Assembly (NCBI RefSeq): GCF_026339995.1
Contig: NZ_JAPEPT010000001.1
Span: 1,855,001 to 1,919,000 of the forward strand
Source of the DNA: Streptomyces sp. NBC_01481
Lineage (GTDB): Bacteria; Actinomycetota; Actinomycetes; Streptomycetales; Streptomycetaceae
Direction of reading: 5' to 3'
DNA: 64,000 nucleotides
The notes under the pieces are model-generated. The model saw nothing but the letters and a program-made list of their open reading frames with translations. It did no database searches and had not been told where the DNA came from. This document shows, in pieces, positions 11,694 to 20,041 of this stretch. A program made the position numbers and the translations under genes. Numbering within the stretch: the stretch's first letter is position 1; every line of letters begins with the position of its first letter.

Positions 11694-12122
11694 ATGAGCG
11701 ACTCGCTGCCGGGACCGCAGATCGACGAGCAGGGGATCCACGCGGAATCCACTGCCCCTCAGGCGTACGAGCCCGCCGTGCCCCAGGCGTACGAACCCGC
11801 CGTGCCCCAGGCGTACGAACCCGCCGTGCCCCAGGCGTACGAACCCGCCGTGCCCCAGGCGTACGAACCTGCTGCGCCCCAGCCGTACGAGCCCGCCGCG
11901 CCGGCGCCCCTGGGCGTCCACCGCGTGCCCACAGGCAACGCGGGCGTGGACGCCCAGCTGGAGCGGCTGGCCGACGCCGACCACCTCCCTGCGGACGGAC
12001 ATCTCGAGGTGTACGAGGATGTACACCGGGGGCTGCGGGACGCGCTGACCGCGCTCGACGCACGCCCGGCGCCCGCACCCGCGGGGCCCTTGCCCTCGCC
12101 TTCGTACAACCACAGGAGCTGA
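11694..12122 (+). CDS. Small conserved tlyA-linked protein with Pro-rich octapeptide repeats
   Basis: 142 residues. Residues 22-69 are six tandem copies of PQAYEPAV or close variants, coded by 24-bp repeats at 11757-11900; three central units are identical in DNA. The C-terminal part (GNAGVDAQLERLADADHLP to RGLRDALTALD) is the conserved actinobacterial piece, matching the tiny protein upstream of tlyA (Rv1693 in M. tuberculosis, from memory). Function unknown; the helical C-terminus could be a small scaffold, while the repeat is likely disordered and variable between strains. TAGCGT ends 6 nt before the ATG, suggesting a leaderless transcript that continues into tlyA. Confidence 0.8.
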   Translation: MSDSLPGPQIDEQGIHAESTAPQAYEPAVPQAYEPAVPQAYEPAVPQAYEPAVPQAYEPAAPQPYEPAAPAPLGVHRVPTGNAGVDAQLERLADADHLPADGHLEVYEDVHRGLRDALTALDARPAPAPAGPLPSPSYNHRS

Positions 12123-12129
12123 ACCGAAC

Positions 12130-12945
12130 GTGGCAGGAGTGGCCCGCCGCCGTCTCGACGCCGAGCTGGTACGCCGCAACCTCGCGCGCTCGCGCGAGCA
12201 CGCGAGCCAGCTGATCGCCGCGGGGCGGGTGACCGTCGGCGGCAACACCGCGACGAAGTCCGCCACCCAGGTCGAGACCAGCGCGGCCATCGTCGTCTCC
12301 TCCGACGACAGCGACCCCGACTACGTCTCGCGCGGCGGCCACAAGCTCGCGGGCGCGCTCGCCGCGTTCATGCCGCTCGGGCTCAAGATCGAGGGACGGC
12401 GGGCTCTGGACGCGGGTGCGTCGACGGGCGGCTTCACGGACGTACTGCTGCGATCGGGCGCCGGACACGTCGTGGCGGTCGACGTCGGCTACGGGCAACT
12501 CGCGTGGTCTCTTCAGAGTGATGAACGCGTGAGTGTCAAAGACCGTACCAACGTGCGTGAATTGACATTGGAGTCGATCGACGGAGTGCCGGTGGACCTT
12601 GTGGTGGGCGATCTGTCGTTCATTCCGCTCGGTCTTGTGCTGCCCGCGCTCGCGCGCTGTGCCGCACCCGACGCGGATCTGGTGCTGATGGTCAAGCCGC
12701 AGTTCGAGGTGGGTAAGGACCGCCTCGGCAGCGGTGGGGTCGTCCGCAGCCCCGAGCTGCGCGCGGACACGGTCAAGGCCGTGGCGCGCAAGGCCGCCGA
12801 GCTCGGGCTCGGCGTGCAGGGCGTCACGGCCAGTCCGCTGCCGGGACCCTCCGGAAACGTCGAGTACTTTCTGTGGCTCCGGGCCGGAGCGCCCCAGCTC
12901 GATCCGGCGGATGTCGACCGTGCAGTGGCGGAGGGACCTCGTTGA
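12130..12945 (+). CDS. tlyA: TlyA-type rRNA 2'-O-methyltransferase
   Basis: 271 residues. An N-terminal S4 RNA-binding domain (about 7-65: RRRLDAELVRRNLARSRE) is followed by the VSRGGHKLAGAL linker and an FtsJ-like Rossmann methyltransferase. The SAM site is ALDAGASTGGFTDVLL; further motifs are LVVGDLSFI, LMVKPQFEVG and NVEYFLWL. TlyA methylates the ribose of C1409 in 16S and C1920 in 23S rRNA in mycobacteria, which sensitises ribosomes to capreomycin; the same reaction is expected here. GTG start 7 nt after the preceding stop; its TGA overlaps the TTG start of nadK. Confidence 0.93.
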   Translation: MAGVARRRLDAELVRRNLARSREHASQLIAAGRVTVGGNTATKSATQVETSAAIVVSSDDSDPDYVSRGGHKLAGALAAFMPLGLKIEGRRALDAGASTGGFTDVLLRSGAGHVVAVDVGYGQLAWSLQSDERVSVKDRTNVRELTLESIDGVPVDLVVGDLSFIPLGLVLPALARCAAPDADLVLMVKPQFEVGKDRLGSGGVVRSPELRADTVKAVARKAAELGLGVQGVTASPLPGPSGNVEYFLWLRAGAPQLDPADVDRAVAEGPR

Positions 12946-13859
12946 CAACCACATCAGCAGCGACACCAGCGCGCACCGTTTTCCTGCTCGCGCACACCGG
13001 GCGCCCGGCGGCGATCCGCAGCGCGGAACTCGTCGTACAGGGGCTGCTGCGCAGCGGTCTCGGCGTACGCGTACTGGCGGCGGAGGCAGCCGATCTGCCA
13101 CTGCCGCCGTCCGTCGAGACGGTGAACGAGGCGACCCCGGAAGTGCTCGACGGCTGTGAGCTGCTGATCGTCCTCGGCGGGGACGGAACGCTGCTGCGCG
13201 GCGCCGAGTTCGCCCGTGCGTCCGGGGTGCCGATGCTCGGCGTCAACCTGGGGCGGGTCGGCTTTCTCGCGGAGGCCGAGCGCGACGACCTCGACAAGGT
13301 CGTCGACCGGGTCGTCACGCGCGCCTACGAGGTCGAGGAGCGCATGACCATCGATGTCGTCGTGCACACCAACGGCGATGTCGTGCACCGGGACTGGGCG
13401 CTGAACGAGGCGGCCGTGCAGAAGGTCTCGCCCGACCGGATGCTGGAGGTCGTCCTGGAGATCGACGGGCGGCCGGTGACCGGCTTCGGCTGCGACGGCA
13501 TCGTCTGCGCGACACCGACCGGCTCGACGGCGTACGCCTTCTCGGCGGGCGGGCCGGTGGTCTGGCCGGAGGTGGAGGCGCTGTTGATGGTGCCGATCAG
13601 CGCGCACGCGCTGTTCGCCAAGCCGCTGGTGACGTCTCCGACGTCGGTGCTCGCGGTCGAGGTGCAGCGGAACACTCCGCACGGGGTGCTGTGGTGCGAC
13701 GGGCGCAGAACCATCGAACTGCCGCCCGCGGCACGGGTGGAGGTGCGCCGGGGTGCCGTTCCTGTGCGGCTGGCGCGACTGCATCACGCGTCGTTCACGG
13801 ACCGGCTCGTGGCGAAGTTCGCGCTCCCGGTGTCGGGGTGGCGCGGCAAGCCGCACTAG
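12942..13859 (+). CDS. nadK: NAD kinase
   Basis: 305 residues starting with TTG, supported by GGAGGGA 5 nt upstream and by overlap with the tlyA stop. The catalytic/NAD-binding GGDGT lies at 79-83, followed by GVNLGRVGFLAE, the adenine-binding NE pair (ALNEAAVQK) and TPTGSTAYAFSAGGP. It phosphorylates NAD to NADP, the only route to NADP. The order tlyA-nadK-recN is conserved across Actinobacteria. The following 160 bp contain a G8/C5 hairpin near 13914 that could attenuate transcription before recN. Confidence 0.96.
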   Translation: MTTTSAATPARTVFLLAHTGRPAAIRSAELVVQGLLRSGLGVRVLAAEAADLPLPPSVETVNEATPEVLDGCELLIVLGGDGTLLRGAEFARASGVPMLGVNLGRVGFLAEAERDDLDKVVDRVVTRAYEVEERMTIDVVVHTNGDVVHRDWALNEAAVQKVSPDRMLEVVLEIDGRPVTGFGCDGIVCATPTGSTAYAFSAGGPVVWPEVEALLMVPISAHALFAKPLVTSPTSVLAVEVQRNTPHGVLWCDGRRTIELPPAARVEVRRGAVPVRLARLHHASFTDRLVAKFALPVSGWRGKPH

Positions 13860-14025
13860 ACATCACGCATGGGCGGGTCACGCGGTTCTTCCCGGTCGAG
13901 TGCTGTGTCTTTCGGGGGGGGCAACCCCCGGACTCCCGGCGTTTTACGTGGTCTCGGCCCGGGAGAGTGAATCAGGACCCGGGGTCCGTCGCACGGCGGG
14001 CCCCGGACCTCGTAAGGTCGTGTCC

Positions 14026-15768
14026 GTGTTGGAGGAGATGCGGATACGGTCGCTCGGGGTCATCGACGACGCTGTCGTCGAGCTGTCGCCCGGTTTCACC
14101 GCGGTGACCGGCGAGACGGGCGCGGGCAAGACCATGGTCGTCACCAGCCTGGGGCTGCTGCTCGGCGGGCGCGCCGATCCCGCGCTGGTGCGGATCGGCG
14201 CAAAGTCGGCGGTGGTGGAGGGGCGGATCAGCGTGTCCCCCGGTGCCCCGGCCGCGCTGCGGGCCGAGGAGGCCGGGGCGGAACTCGACGACGGCACTCT
14301 GCTGATCAGCAGAACCGTCTCGGCGGAGGGGCGCTCGCGCGCCCACATCGGCGGGCGGTCCGTGCCGGTGGGCATGCTGTCCGAGCTGGCCGACGAGCTC
14401 GTGGCCGTACACGGCCAGACCGACCAGCAGGGGCTGCTGCGGCCCGCGCGGCAGCGGGAGGCACTCGACCGGTACGCGGGCGACGCGGTCACCGGGCCGC
14501 ATGCCAAGTACGCGGCCGCGTACCGGCGGCTGCGGGCCGTCTCCGTGGAGCTGGACGAGCTGACCACGCGCGCGCGTGAGCGGGCACAGGAAGCTGATCT
14601 GCTGCGCTTCGGTCTCGGCGAGATCGAGGGCGTCGAACCGCGCGCGGGCGAGGACGTCGAACTCGCCGCCGAGGCCGAACGGCTCGGGCACGCCGAGGCT
14701 CTCGCCTCCGCCGCGTCCGTCGCCCACGCCGCGCTGGCGGGCAATCCCGAGGATCCGGAGGGCGTGGACGCCGCGACGCTCGTCGCGGGCGCGGGACGGG
14801 CGCTGGACGCCGTGCGCTCCCACGACCCGGCGCTCGCCGCGCTCGCCGACCGGATGGGCGAGATCTCGATCCTGCTCGGTGATGTGGCCGGAGAGCTGGC
14901 CGGGTACGCGGACAATCTGGACGCCGATCCGCTGCGCCTCGCCGCGGTGGAGGAACGGCGGGCCGCGCTGACGGCGCTGACGCGCAAGTACGGCGGGCAC
15001 GGTGAAGGCATTGCCGCCGTACTCGCATGGTCCGAGCAGAGCGCCGAGCGCCTCACCGAGCTGGACGGCGACGACGACCGGATCGGGGAGCTGGCGGCCG
15101 AGCGGGACGCGCTGCGCAGCGAACTGTCGGGCCTGGCACAGGCGTTGACGGATGCACGTACGGAGGCGGCGGCGCGGTTCGCCGAAGCGGTCACCGAGGA
15201 GCTGGCCTCGCTCGCGATGCCGCACGCGCGCGTGTCGTTCGAGATCCGCCAGAGTGAGGACCCGGAGGGTGTCGAGGTCGGCGGCCGCACCGTGGCGTAC
15301 GGCCCCTCCGGTGTCGACGAGGTCGAACTGCTGCTGGCCCCGCACCCGGGCGCGCCGCCGCGGCCGATCGCCAAGGGGGCTTCGGGCGGCGAGCTCTCGC
15401 GCGTGATGCTCGCCGTCGAGGTCGTCTTTGCCGGGACCGACCCAGTGCCGACGTATCTCTTCGACGAGGTCGACGCGGGCGTGGGCGGAAAGGCCGCGGT
15501 CGAGATCGGGCGGCGTCTGGCGAAGCTCGCGAAGACGGCGCAGGTGGTGGTCGTGACACATCTGCCGCAGGTGGCGGCGTTCGCCGACCGGCAGCTGCTG
15601 GTCGAGAAGACCAACGACGGGTCGGTGACCCGGTCCGGCGTCACGGTTCTCGAAGGGGAGGACAGGGTGCGCGAGCTGTCGCGGATGCTGGCGGGCCAGG
15701 AGGACTCCCAGACGGCGCGGGCGCATGCTGAGGAACTGCTCGCTACGGCGCGGGCGGACGGTCGATGA
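14026..15768 (+). CDS. recN: DNA repair protein RecN
   Basis: 580 residues, the usual RecN length. Walker A GETGAGKT at about 29-36, an SMC-like coiled-coil middle, signature KGASGGELSRVMLA and Walker B TYLFDEVDAGVGG near 476-488. RecN is an SMC-like ATPase acting early in double-strand-break repair by holding DNA ends and sister duplexes. The GTG at 14026 has AAGG 8 nt upstream; an in-frame GTG at 14020 is possible. The next gene's ATG overlaps the stop. Confidence 0.95.
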   Translation: MLEEMRIRSLGVIDDAVVELSPGFTAVTGETGAGKTMVVTSLGLLLGGRADPALVRIGAKSAVVEGRISVSPGAPAALRAEEAGAELDDGTLLISRTVSAEGRSRAHIGGRSVPVGMLSELADELVAVHGQTDQQGLLRPARQREALDRYAGDAVTGPHAKYAAAYRRLRAVSVELDELTTRARERAQEADLLRFGLGEIEGVEPRAGEDVELAAEAERLGHAEALASAASVAHAALAGNPEDPEGVDAATLVAGAGRALDAVRSHDPALAALADRMGEISILLGDVAGELAGYADNLDADPLRLAAVEERRAALTALTRKYGGHGEGIAAVLAWSEQSAERLTELDGDDDRIGELAAERDALRSELSGLAQALTDARTEAAARFAEAVTEELASLAMPHARVSFEIRQSEDPEGVEVGGRTVAYGPSGVDEVELLLAPHPGAPPRPIAKGASGGELSRVMLAVEVVFAGTDPVPTYLFDEVDAGVGGKAAVEIGRRLAKLAKTAQVVVVTHLPQVAAFADRQLLVEKTNDGSVTRSGVTVLEGEDRVRELSRMLAGQEDSQTARAHAEELLATARADGR

Positions 15769-16496
15769 GGCGCTCGACCGCGTTCGCCACCGCCTTCGGG
15801 GCGACCCGGTCCGTGTACGAGGTGCTGCGCAGGCGGGCGCCCGGTGACCCCGCGCAGTGGCAGCGCAAGAACTACGCGGGCCGCACGGTCGACCTCTACG
15901 CCGGGCCCGCCGCCGCGGTCGGGGCCGCGCTGGCGACTTCGGGCCGGGCCGCTGTCGCGGTGGTCGCGGCGGGGGCGTGCGGGGCGTACGACGACCTGAA
16001 GGGGGACCACCGGCGCGGCTTCAGGGCGCACCTGAGCGCGCTCGGGCAGGGCGAGGTGACCAGCGGGGCCGTGAAGCTCTTCGGGATCGGGGCCGCGGGG
16101 CTCGCCGCGGGGGCTCTGCTCAAGGAGCGGCCCGTCGACAAGCTCCTCGCCGGGATCGTGATCGCAGGCACCGCGCACCTGGTCAACCTCGTGGACGTCG
16201 CGCCGGGACGGGCCGCCGTCTCCGTGCTCGGGATCGGCGCGCCCGGCCTGCTGCGCCGGGGCACCGCCGGTGCGCTCGCCGCGGCGCCCATGGGAGCCGC
16301 CGCAGCGATCGTCACCGAGGACCTGGGCGAGCGGACCATGCTCGGCGACAGCGGGGCGCACGCCCTGGGCGCGGCACTCGGCACCGCGATCGTCGCGGGC
16401 AACGGCCGTGCCGGGCTTGCCGTTCACGCGGCGGGCCTGATCGCTGCCGCCGTGTACGGGGACGAGGTCAGCAGGCTCGCGGGATCACCCATGTGA
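15765..16496 (+). CDS. MraY/WecA-like (PNPT family) integral membrane protein
   Basis: 243 residues, strongly hydrophobic, with about seven membrane segments, shorter than MraY or WecA (about 350). It still has the family landmarks: KNYAGRTVDLYAGP (36-49), the Mg-binding-type Asp pair in AYDDLKGD (74-81), NLVDVAPGRA (141-150, equivalent to the MraY N-x-x-D-G-L-D-G-L-A loop) and LGDSGAHALG (193-202). Members transfer a phospho-sugar from UDP-sugar to polyprenyl phosphate on the cytoplasmic side. Whether this divergent, shortened version is active is open. It overlaps recN by 4 bp and is followed by a cytosolic glycosyltransferase, suggesting a two-gene glycolipid module. Confidence 0.7.
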   Translation: MRRSTAFATAFGATRSVYEVLRRRAPGDPAQWQRKNYAGRTVDLYAGPAAAVGAALATSGRAAVAVVAAGACGAYDDLKGDHRRGFRAHLSALGQGEVTSGAVKLFGIGAAGLAAGALLKERPVDKLLAGIVIAGTAHLVNLVDVAPGRAAVSVLGIGAPGLLRRGTAGALAAAPMGAAAAIVTEDLGERTMLGDSGAHALGAALGTAIVAGNGRAGLAVHAAGLIAAAVYGDEVSRLAGSPM

Positions 16497-16586
16497 GTGA
16501 CACCGCGCCCCGCGCCGCCCGGCCGGGACACGTCAACGACACCACGACAGTGCCGGAACGTGCGTGCGGGCTGGCATCCTTGGCGC

Positions 16587-17666
16587 GTGACACAGCTGCG
16601 TACGGTCCAGGTGCTGGGCGGCGGCAGTGCGGGCAGCAGCGCGCATGTCAGGTCGCTGGCCGCGGGGCTGGTGGCGCGGGGCGTGCGGGTGACGGTGTGC
16701 GCCCCCGCCGAACTGAAGCGCCTCTACGACTTCCCCGGCGCCGGGGCGCACTTCGCCGCCGTACCGCGGCGGAGCGATCCGGCGGCGATCGGGGCGTTGC
16801 GCGCGGCCTGCGCGAAGGCGGACGTCGTGCACGCGCACGGGCTGCACGCCGCCGTACGCGCCACGCTGGCGCTCAGCGGGCAGCGCGTGCCGCTCGTCGT
16901 CACCTGGCACACCCGCTCGCACGCCGAGGGCGCGCGCGGTCAGGTGCTGCGGCTGCTGGAGCGAAGGGCTGCGCGGGCGGCGGCGGTTGTGTTCGGCACC
17001 TGCTCCGAACTGGTCGACCGGGCCCGTCGGCGCGGCGCGCGCGACGCCCGCCTCGCGCCGGTCGCGGTGCCCGCACCGCAGGGGCGTCCGGGCCGCGCCG
17101 AGGACAAGTCGCGGGCCGAACTGGGCGCGGTGGACCGGCCGTTGCTGATGGCCGTGGGCAGCCTCGTGCCGCACCGGGGGTACGGGACACTGCTGGACGC
17201 GGCACGGCTGTGGCGCGGCCTCGATCCGATGCCGCTGGTGGTGATCGCGGGGGAGGGACGGGAGCGGGGTGCGCTCCAGCGCCGCATCGAGACGGAGGGT
17301 CTGCCGGTACGGCTGGTGGGCCGCCGGGACGACATCGGCGATCTCCTCCCTGCGGCGGACGTCGCCCTCCTCCCGAGCCGCTGGGAGGCCCGCTCGCTGC
17401 TCGCCCAGGAGGCCCTGCGCCTGGGCGTCCCCCTGGTCGCGACGGCGGTCGGCGGCATCCCGGAACTCGTGGGCGACGCGGCGGAACTGGTCCCGTACGG
17501 GGACGCGGCCGCGCTGGCCGACGCGGTGACACGACTGCTGGCGGACGAGGGGCGGCGGGGGGAACTGGCGGCGGCGGGGCGGGTGCAGGCGGGGACGTGG
17601 CCGACGGAGGACGAGACGATCGCGCAGGTTCTGAGCGTGTACGACGAGGTGGTGGCGGGGCGCTGA
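16587..17666 (+). CDS. GT4-family glycosyltransferase
   Basis: 359 residues. N-terminal Rossmann domain with the Gly-rich loop VQVLGGGSAGSSAHV, which in GT-B enzymes binds phosphate. The C-terminal nucleotide-sugar domain has LLMAVGSLVPHRGYGTLLDA, LVVIAGEGRERGAL, LLPSRWEARSLLAQEAL (the E-x7-E-like region) and GVPLVATAVGGIPELVGD. It is expected to move a sugar from an NDP-sugar to a lipid-linked or other acceptor; donor and acceptor are unknown. GTG start with CATCCT 6 nt upstream, a possible leaderless promoter, so it may be transcribed separately from the preceding membrane protein gene. Confidence 0.85.
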   Translation: MTQLRTVQVLGGGSAGSSAHVRSLAAGLVARGVRVTVCAPAELKRLYDFPGAGAHFAAVPRRSDPAAIGALRAACAKADVVHAHGLHAAVRATLALSGQRVPLVVTWHTRSHAEGARGQVLRLLERRAARAAAVVFGTCSELVDRARRRGARDARLAPVAVPAPQGRPGRAEDKSRAELGAVDRPLLMAVGSLVPHRGYGTLLDAARLWRGLDPMPLVVIAGEGRERGALQRRIETEGLPVRLVGRRDDIGDLLPAADVALLPSRWEARSLLAQEALRLGVPLVATAVGGIPELVGDAAELVPYGDAAALADAVTRLLADEGRRGELAAAGRVQAGTWPTEDETIAQVLSVYDEVVAGR

Positions 17667-18319
17667 ATTTCCCCCACCCCGCCCTCCCCCTACGGCCTGG
17701 CGGCCGTGGGAGGTACCCCCATCCCGAACCGGGGCTCCGCCCCGGACCCCTGGGGTTACGTGGGGGCTGGCGCCCCCACACCCCGATGCGCCGGCTTCGC
17801 GGCGCAGACCCCCGGTCCCCAGGGGGAGGGGGAACGTGGGGCTGGCGCCCCCACACCCCCGAAGCGCTCGCTTCGCGGCGCAGGCCCCAGCCCCCAATGG
17901 GGGAAGGGCAATTTGTGGGCTCCGCCCCCACACCCCGAGTGCGCCCGCTTCGCGGCGCGGGCTGACCGCCTCCGCCCGCAGAGGGGAAGTGGGACGTGGG
18001 GGCTACGGCCCCACGTCCCAAGTGCGCCCGCTTCGTGGCGCGGACTGGCCGACTCCCGGCGCGCGGGCTTCGCGGCGCGAGCTGACGGCTCGCGGCCCAT
18101 CCACACCGCGGCGCTGGGCGACCAATTGCAGCCACCCGGCAAGGGGGCCGCGGAGCGGGTGGAGTCGGGACGTAGAGCGTGATTTGTGGCGCGGGGACGC
18201 CCGCGCCCCACGGCAGACCAGAGACGCGCCGTAAATCATGCAGTCCCGGCTTCACCCCGGAGCGGACCCCAAACGGCCACCCCGCGGCACCGGGCACCCC
18301 AAACCCCGCACCCCGCGCC
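17667..18319. repeat. Non-coding array of GC-rich palindromic repeats
   Basis: No gene is seen. The first part, 17677-17743, is a 67-bp element with a near-identical inverted copy at 56436-56502 (one mismatch). From 17760 four degenerate units start at 17760, 17836, 17915 and 17996 (spacing 76-81 bp). Each opens with a hairpin (8-bp stem, 4-nt loop in the first unit) and continues with GCTTCGCGGCGC or a one-base variant inside a second hairpin; a fifth copy of that core lies near 18067. The array separates the convergent glycosyltransferase and PucR genes and may act as a terminator. Confidence 0.8.
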
Positions 18320-19945
18320 TCACCCCGCGTGCCGCCTCGCTCTCAGTGCCAGGCTCAAGGCCAGTACCGTCTGCGGGTCGTCCAGGTCCGTGCCCAGGAG
18401 TTCCGAGATGCGAGCCAGGCGGTTGTACAGCGTCTGGCGGTTCAGGTGGAGTTCGCGGGCCGTTTCCGCCTTGCGGCCCGCGTGGGCCAAGTACGTCTGC
18501 AGCGTCGGGAGCAGCGGCGGGCGCGAGGACGCGTCGTGGTCGCGCAGGGGGCCGATCGCGCGCTCCACGAAGGCCGACAGGTCCGGGTGGTCCCGCAGGC
18601 GCCACAGCAGGAGGTCGATGTCCAGGCGGCGCGCGTCGTACCACGGGCGGTCCGAGAGGCCCTGCGCCGCCGTCGCCGTTTCCGAGGCGTGGCGCAGGCC
18701 CGCCGATGCCGCCGCCCAGCCGCCCGCCATGCCGACGACCACGACCGGCGGGTGCGCGCCCGCGCGCTCCAGGCCGGCCCGTTCGACTCCCGCCCGCAGC
18801 GCCGCGGCGACCCGGTCGGCGACGGCCGTGCGTTCGGACTCGGAGCGCAGGCCGAGCAGGAGCGGAACCCGGCCCTCCACGGGGCGTACGCCCAGCAGCA
18901 CCGGTACGCCGACCGCCGACAGCTCCTCCAGCACGGCACGGGCGAGCAACGCCCAGTTCCCGGACGGCGAGAGCTCCGCGGCCAGGCGCATGACGACCGG
19001 CAGCAGCGGTCCCTCGCCCGGCTTGAAGCCAAGGACCCTCGCCTGGGCCGGCGCGTCCTCCGCCGTGATGCGGCCCTCCGCCAGATCCGTCAGGAAGTCG
19101 CCGCGGCCGCGGGCCGCCAGCTCCTCCTCCTGGCGGGCCTGCATCAGGACGACGGCCAGCAGCCCGGCCGCCCGCTCCGCCGCCATCCGGTGCACCGTCA
19201 GCAGCGGGGAGCCGACGGCCAGCAGGACGAGGCGGGCGCGTACCGACGCGGCGCCCTGACCGCCGCCGGGGACGTCGACCAGGACCGTCCCGGCCGGCGG
19301 CGACTCCCGTGCCGCACGCTGGCTCCGCAGCCTGTCCCAGACCTGGAGCGGATCCGCCCCGGCCCGTCCCGAATCGGATCCCGCCGCAAACAGGAGCTGT
19401 CCGTCCGCCGTCTCCAGGAAGACGGGGTTCGCCGTGAAGTCGGCGAGGATACGCAGCACTTGGGGCACCCCGCCCCCTTCCAGCAGCACCTCCGTACAAC
19501 GCCGGTGCACTTCCTCGGCCTGCCGCAGCAGGGCGTAGTGCCCGTTGACGATCTCGGTGTGGACCTCCTCGGTCACCGAGACGAAGGGGACCTCCCGGTG
19601 CAGCTGCACGAGCGGCAGTCCGACCGCCCGCGCGGTCTCCACGATCACCGAGGGCAGCCGGCTGAAGCGCGGCCCCAGCTCCACCACGAGCGCGGCGATG
19701 CCGCGGTCCGCGAGCCGGCGTACGGAGGCCCGCTGTTCGGCGGGCCGGGTGCCGAGCCCCATGCCCGTGGTGAGCAGGAGCTCGCCGCCCTTGAGCAGGG
19801 AGGCGATGTTGGGCGCCTCACCGGCGTGCACCCAGCGCACCGTCCGCTGCAGCCGGTCCGCGCCGGCGACGACCTCCGGAAGTCCGGCGCGCAGTCCGGG
19901 CAGTTCCAGTGCCTGCTGCACCGTGATGCCACCTTGGGTCTCCAC
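18320..19945 (-). CDS. PucR-family transcriptional regulator
   Basis: 541 residues from a GTG start with GAGGCGA upstream. The N-terminal PucR domain (about 1-125: ITVQQALELPGLRAGLPEVVAGADRL, RWVHAGEAPNIASLLKGGELLLTTGM) senses an unknown effector. The middle is GGDEF-like, and the C-terminal helix-turn-helix is unmistakable (LLPTLQTYLAHAGRKAETAREL, LNRQTLYNRLARISELLG). Such regulators control purine, amino-acid or amine catabolism. The adjacent genes on the same strand (FAD oxidase, glucoamylase homologue) are possible but unproven targets. Confidence 0.9.
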   Translation of the reverse strand: METQGGITVQQALELPGLRAGLPEVVAGADRLQRTVRWVHAGEAPNIASLLKGGELLLTTGMGLGTRPAEQRASVRRLADRGIAALVVELGPRFSRLPSVIVETARAVGLPLVQLHREVPFVSVTEEVHTEIVNGHYALLRQAEEVHRRCTEVLLEGGGVPQVLRILADFTANPVFLETADGQLLFAAGSDSGRAGADPLQVWDRLRSQRAARESPPAGTVLVDVPGGGQGAASVRARLVLLAVGSPLLTVHRMAAERAAGLLAVVLMQARQEEELAARGRGDFLTDLAEGRITAEDAPAQARVLGFKPGEGPLLPVVMRLAAELSPSGNWALLARAVLEELSAVGVPVLLGVRPVEGRVPLLLGLRSESERTAVADRVAAALRAGVERAGLERAGAHPPVVVVGMAGGWAAASAGLRHASETATAAQGLSDRPWYDARRLDIDLLLWRLRDHPDLSAFVERAIGPLRDHDASSRPPLLPTLQTYLAHAGRKAETARELHLNRQTLYNRLARISELLGTDLDDPQTVLALSLALRARRHAG

Positions 19946-20041
19946 TGACTGTCGCCTCGCGCTTTCATCGGGCCGGACCGGCGACGCGGACGCTACCGGG
20001 CCGGTGCGTCCGCGCACATCACCAGGGCCCGCGGGCAATCG

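Noticed and set aside
13972..15726. Long open frame on the minus strand opposite recN, and many similar antisense frames elsewhere
   Set aside because: High GC content keeps antisense frames open. These show Arg/Pro/His-rich, low-complexity composition, no family motifs and full overlap with clear genes.
17760..18090. CRISPR array
   Set aside because: Units are degenerate, palindromic throughout and lack unique spacers of constant length; no cas genes in the window.
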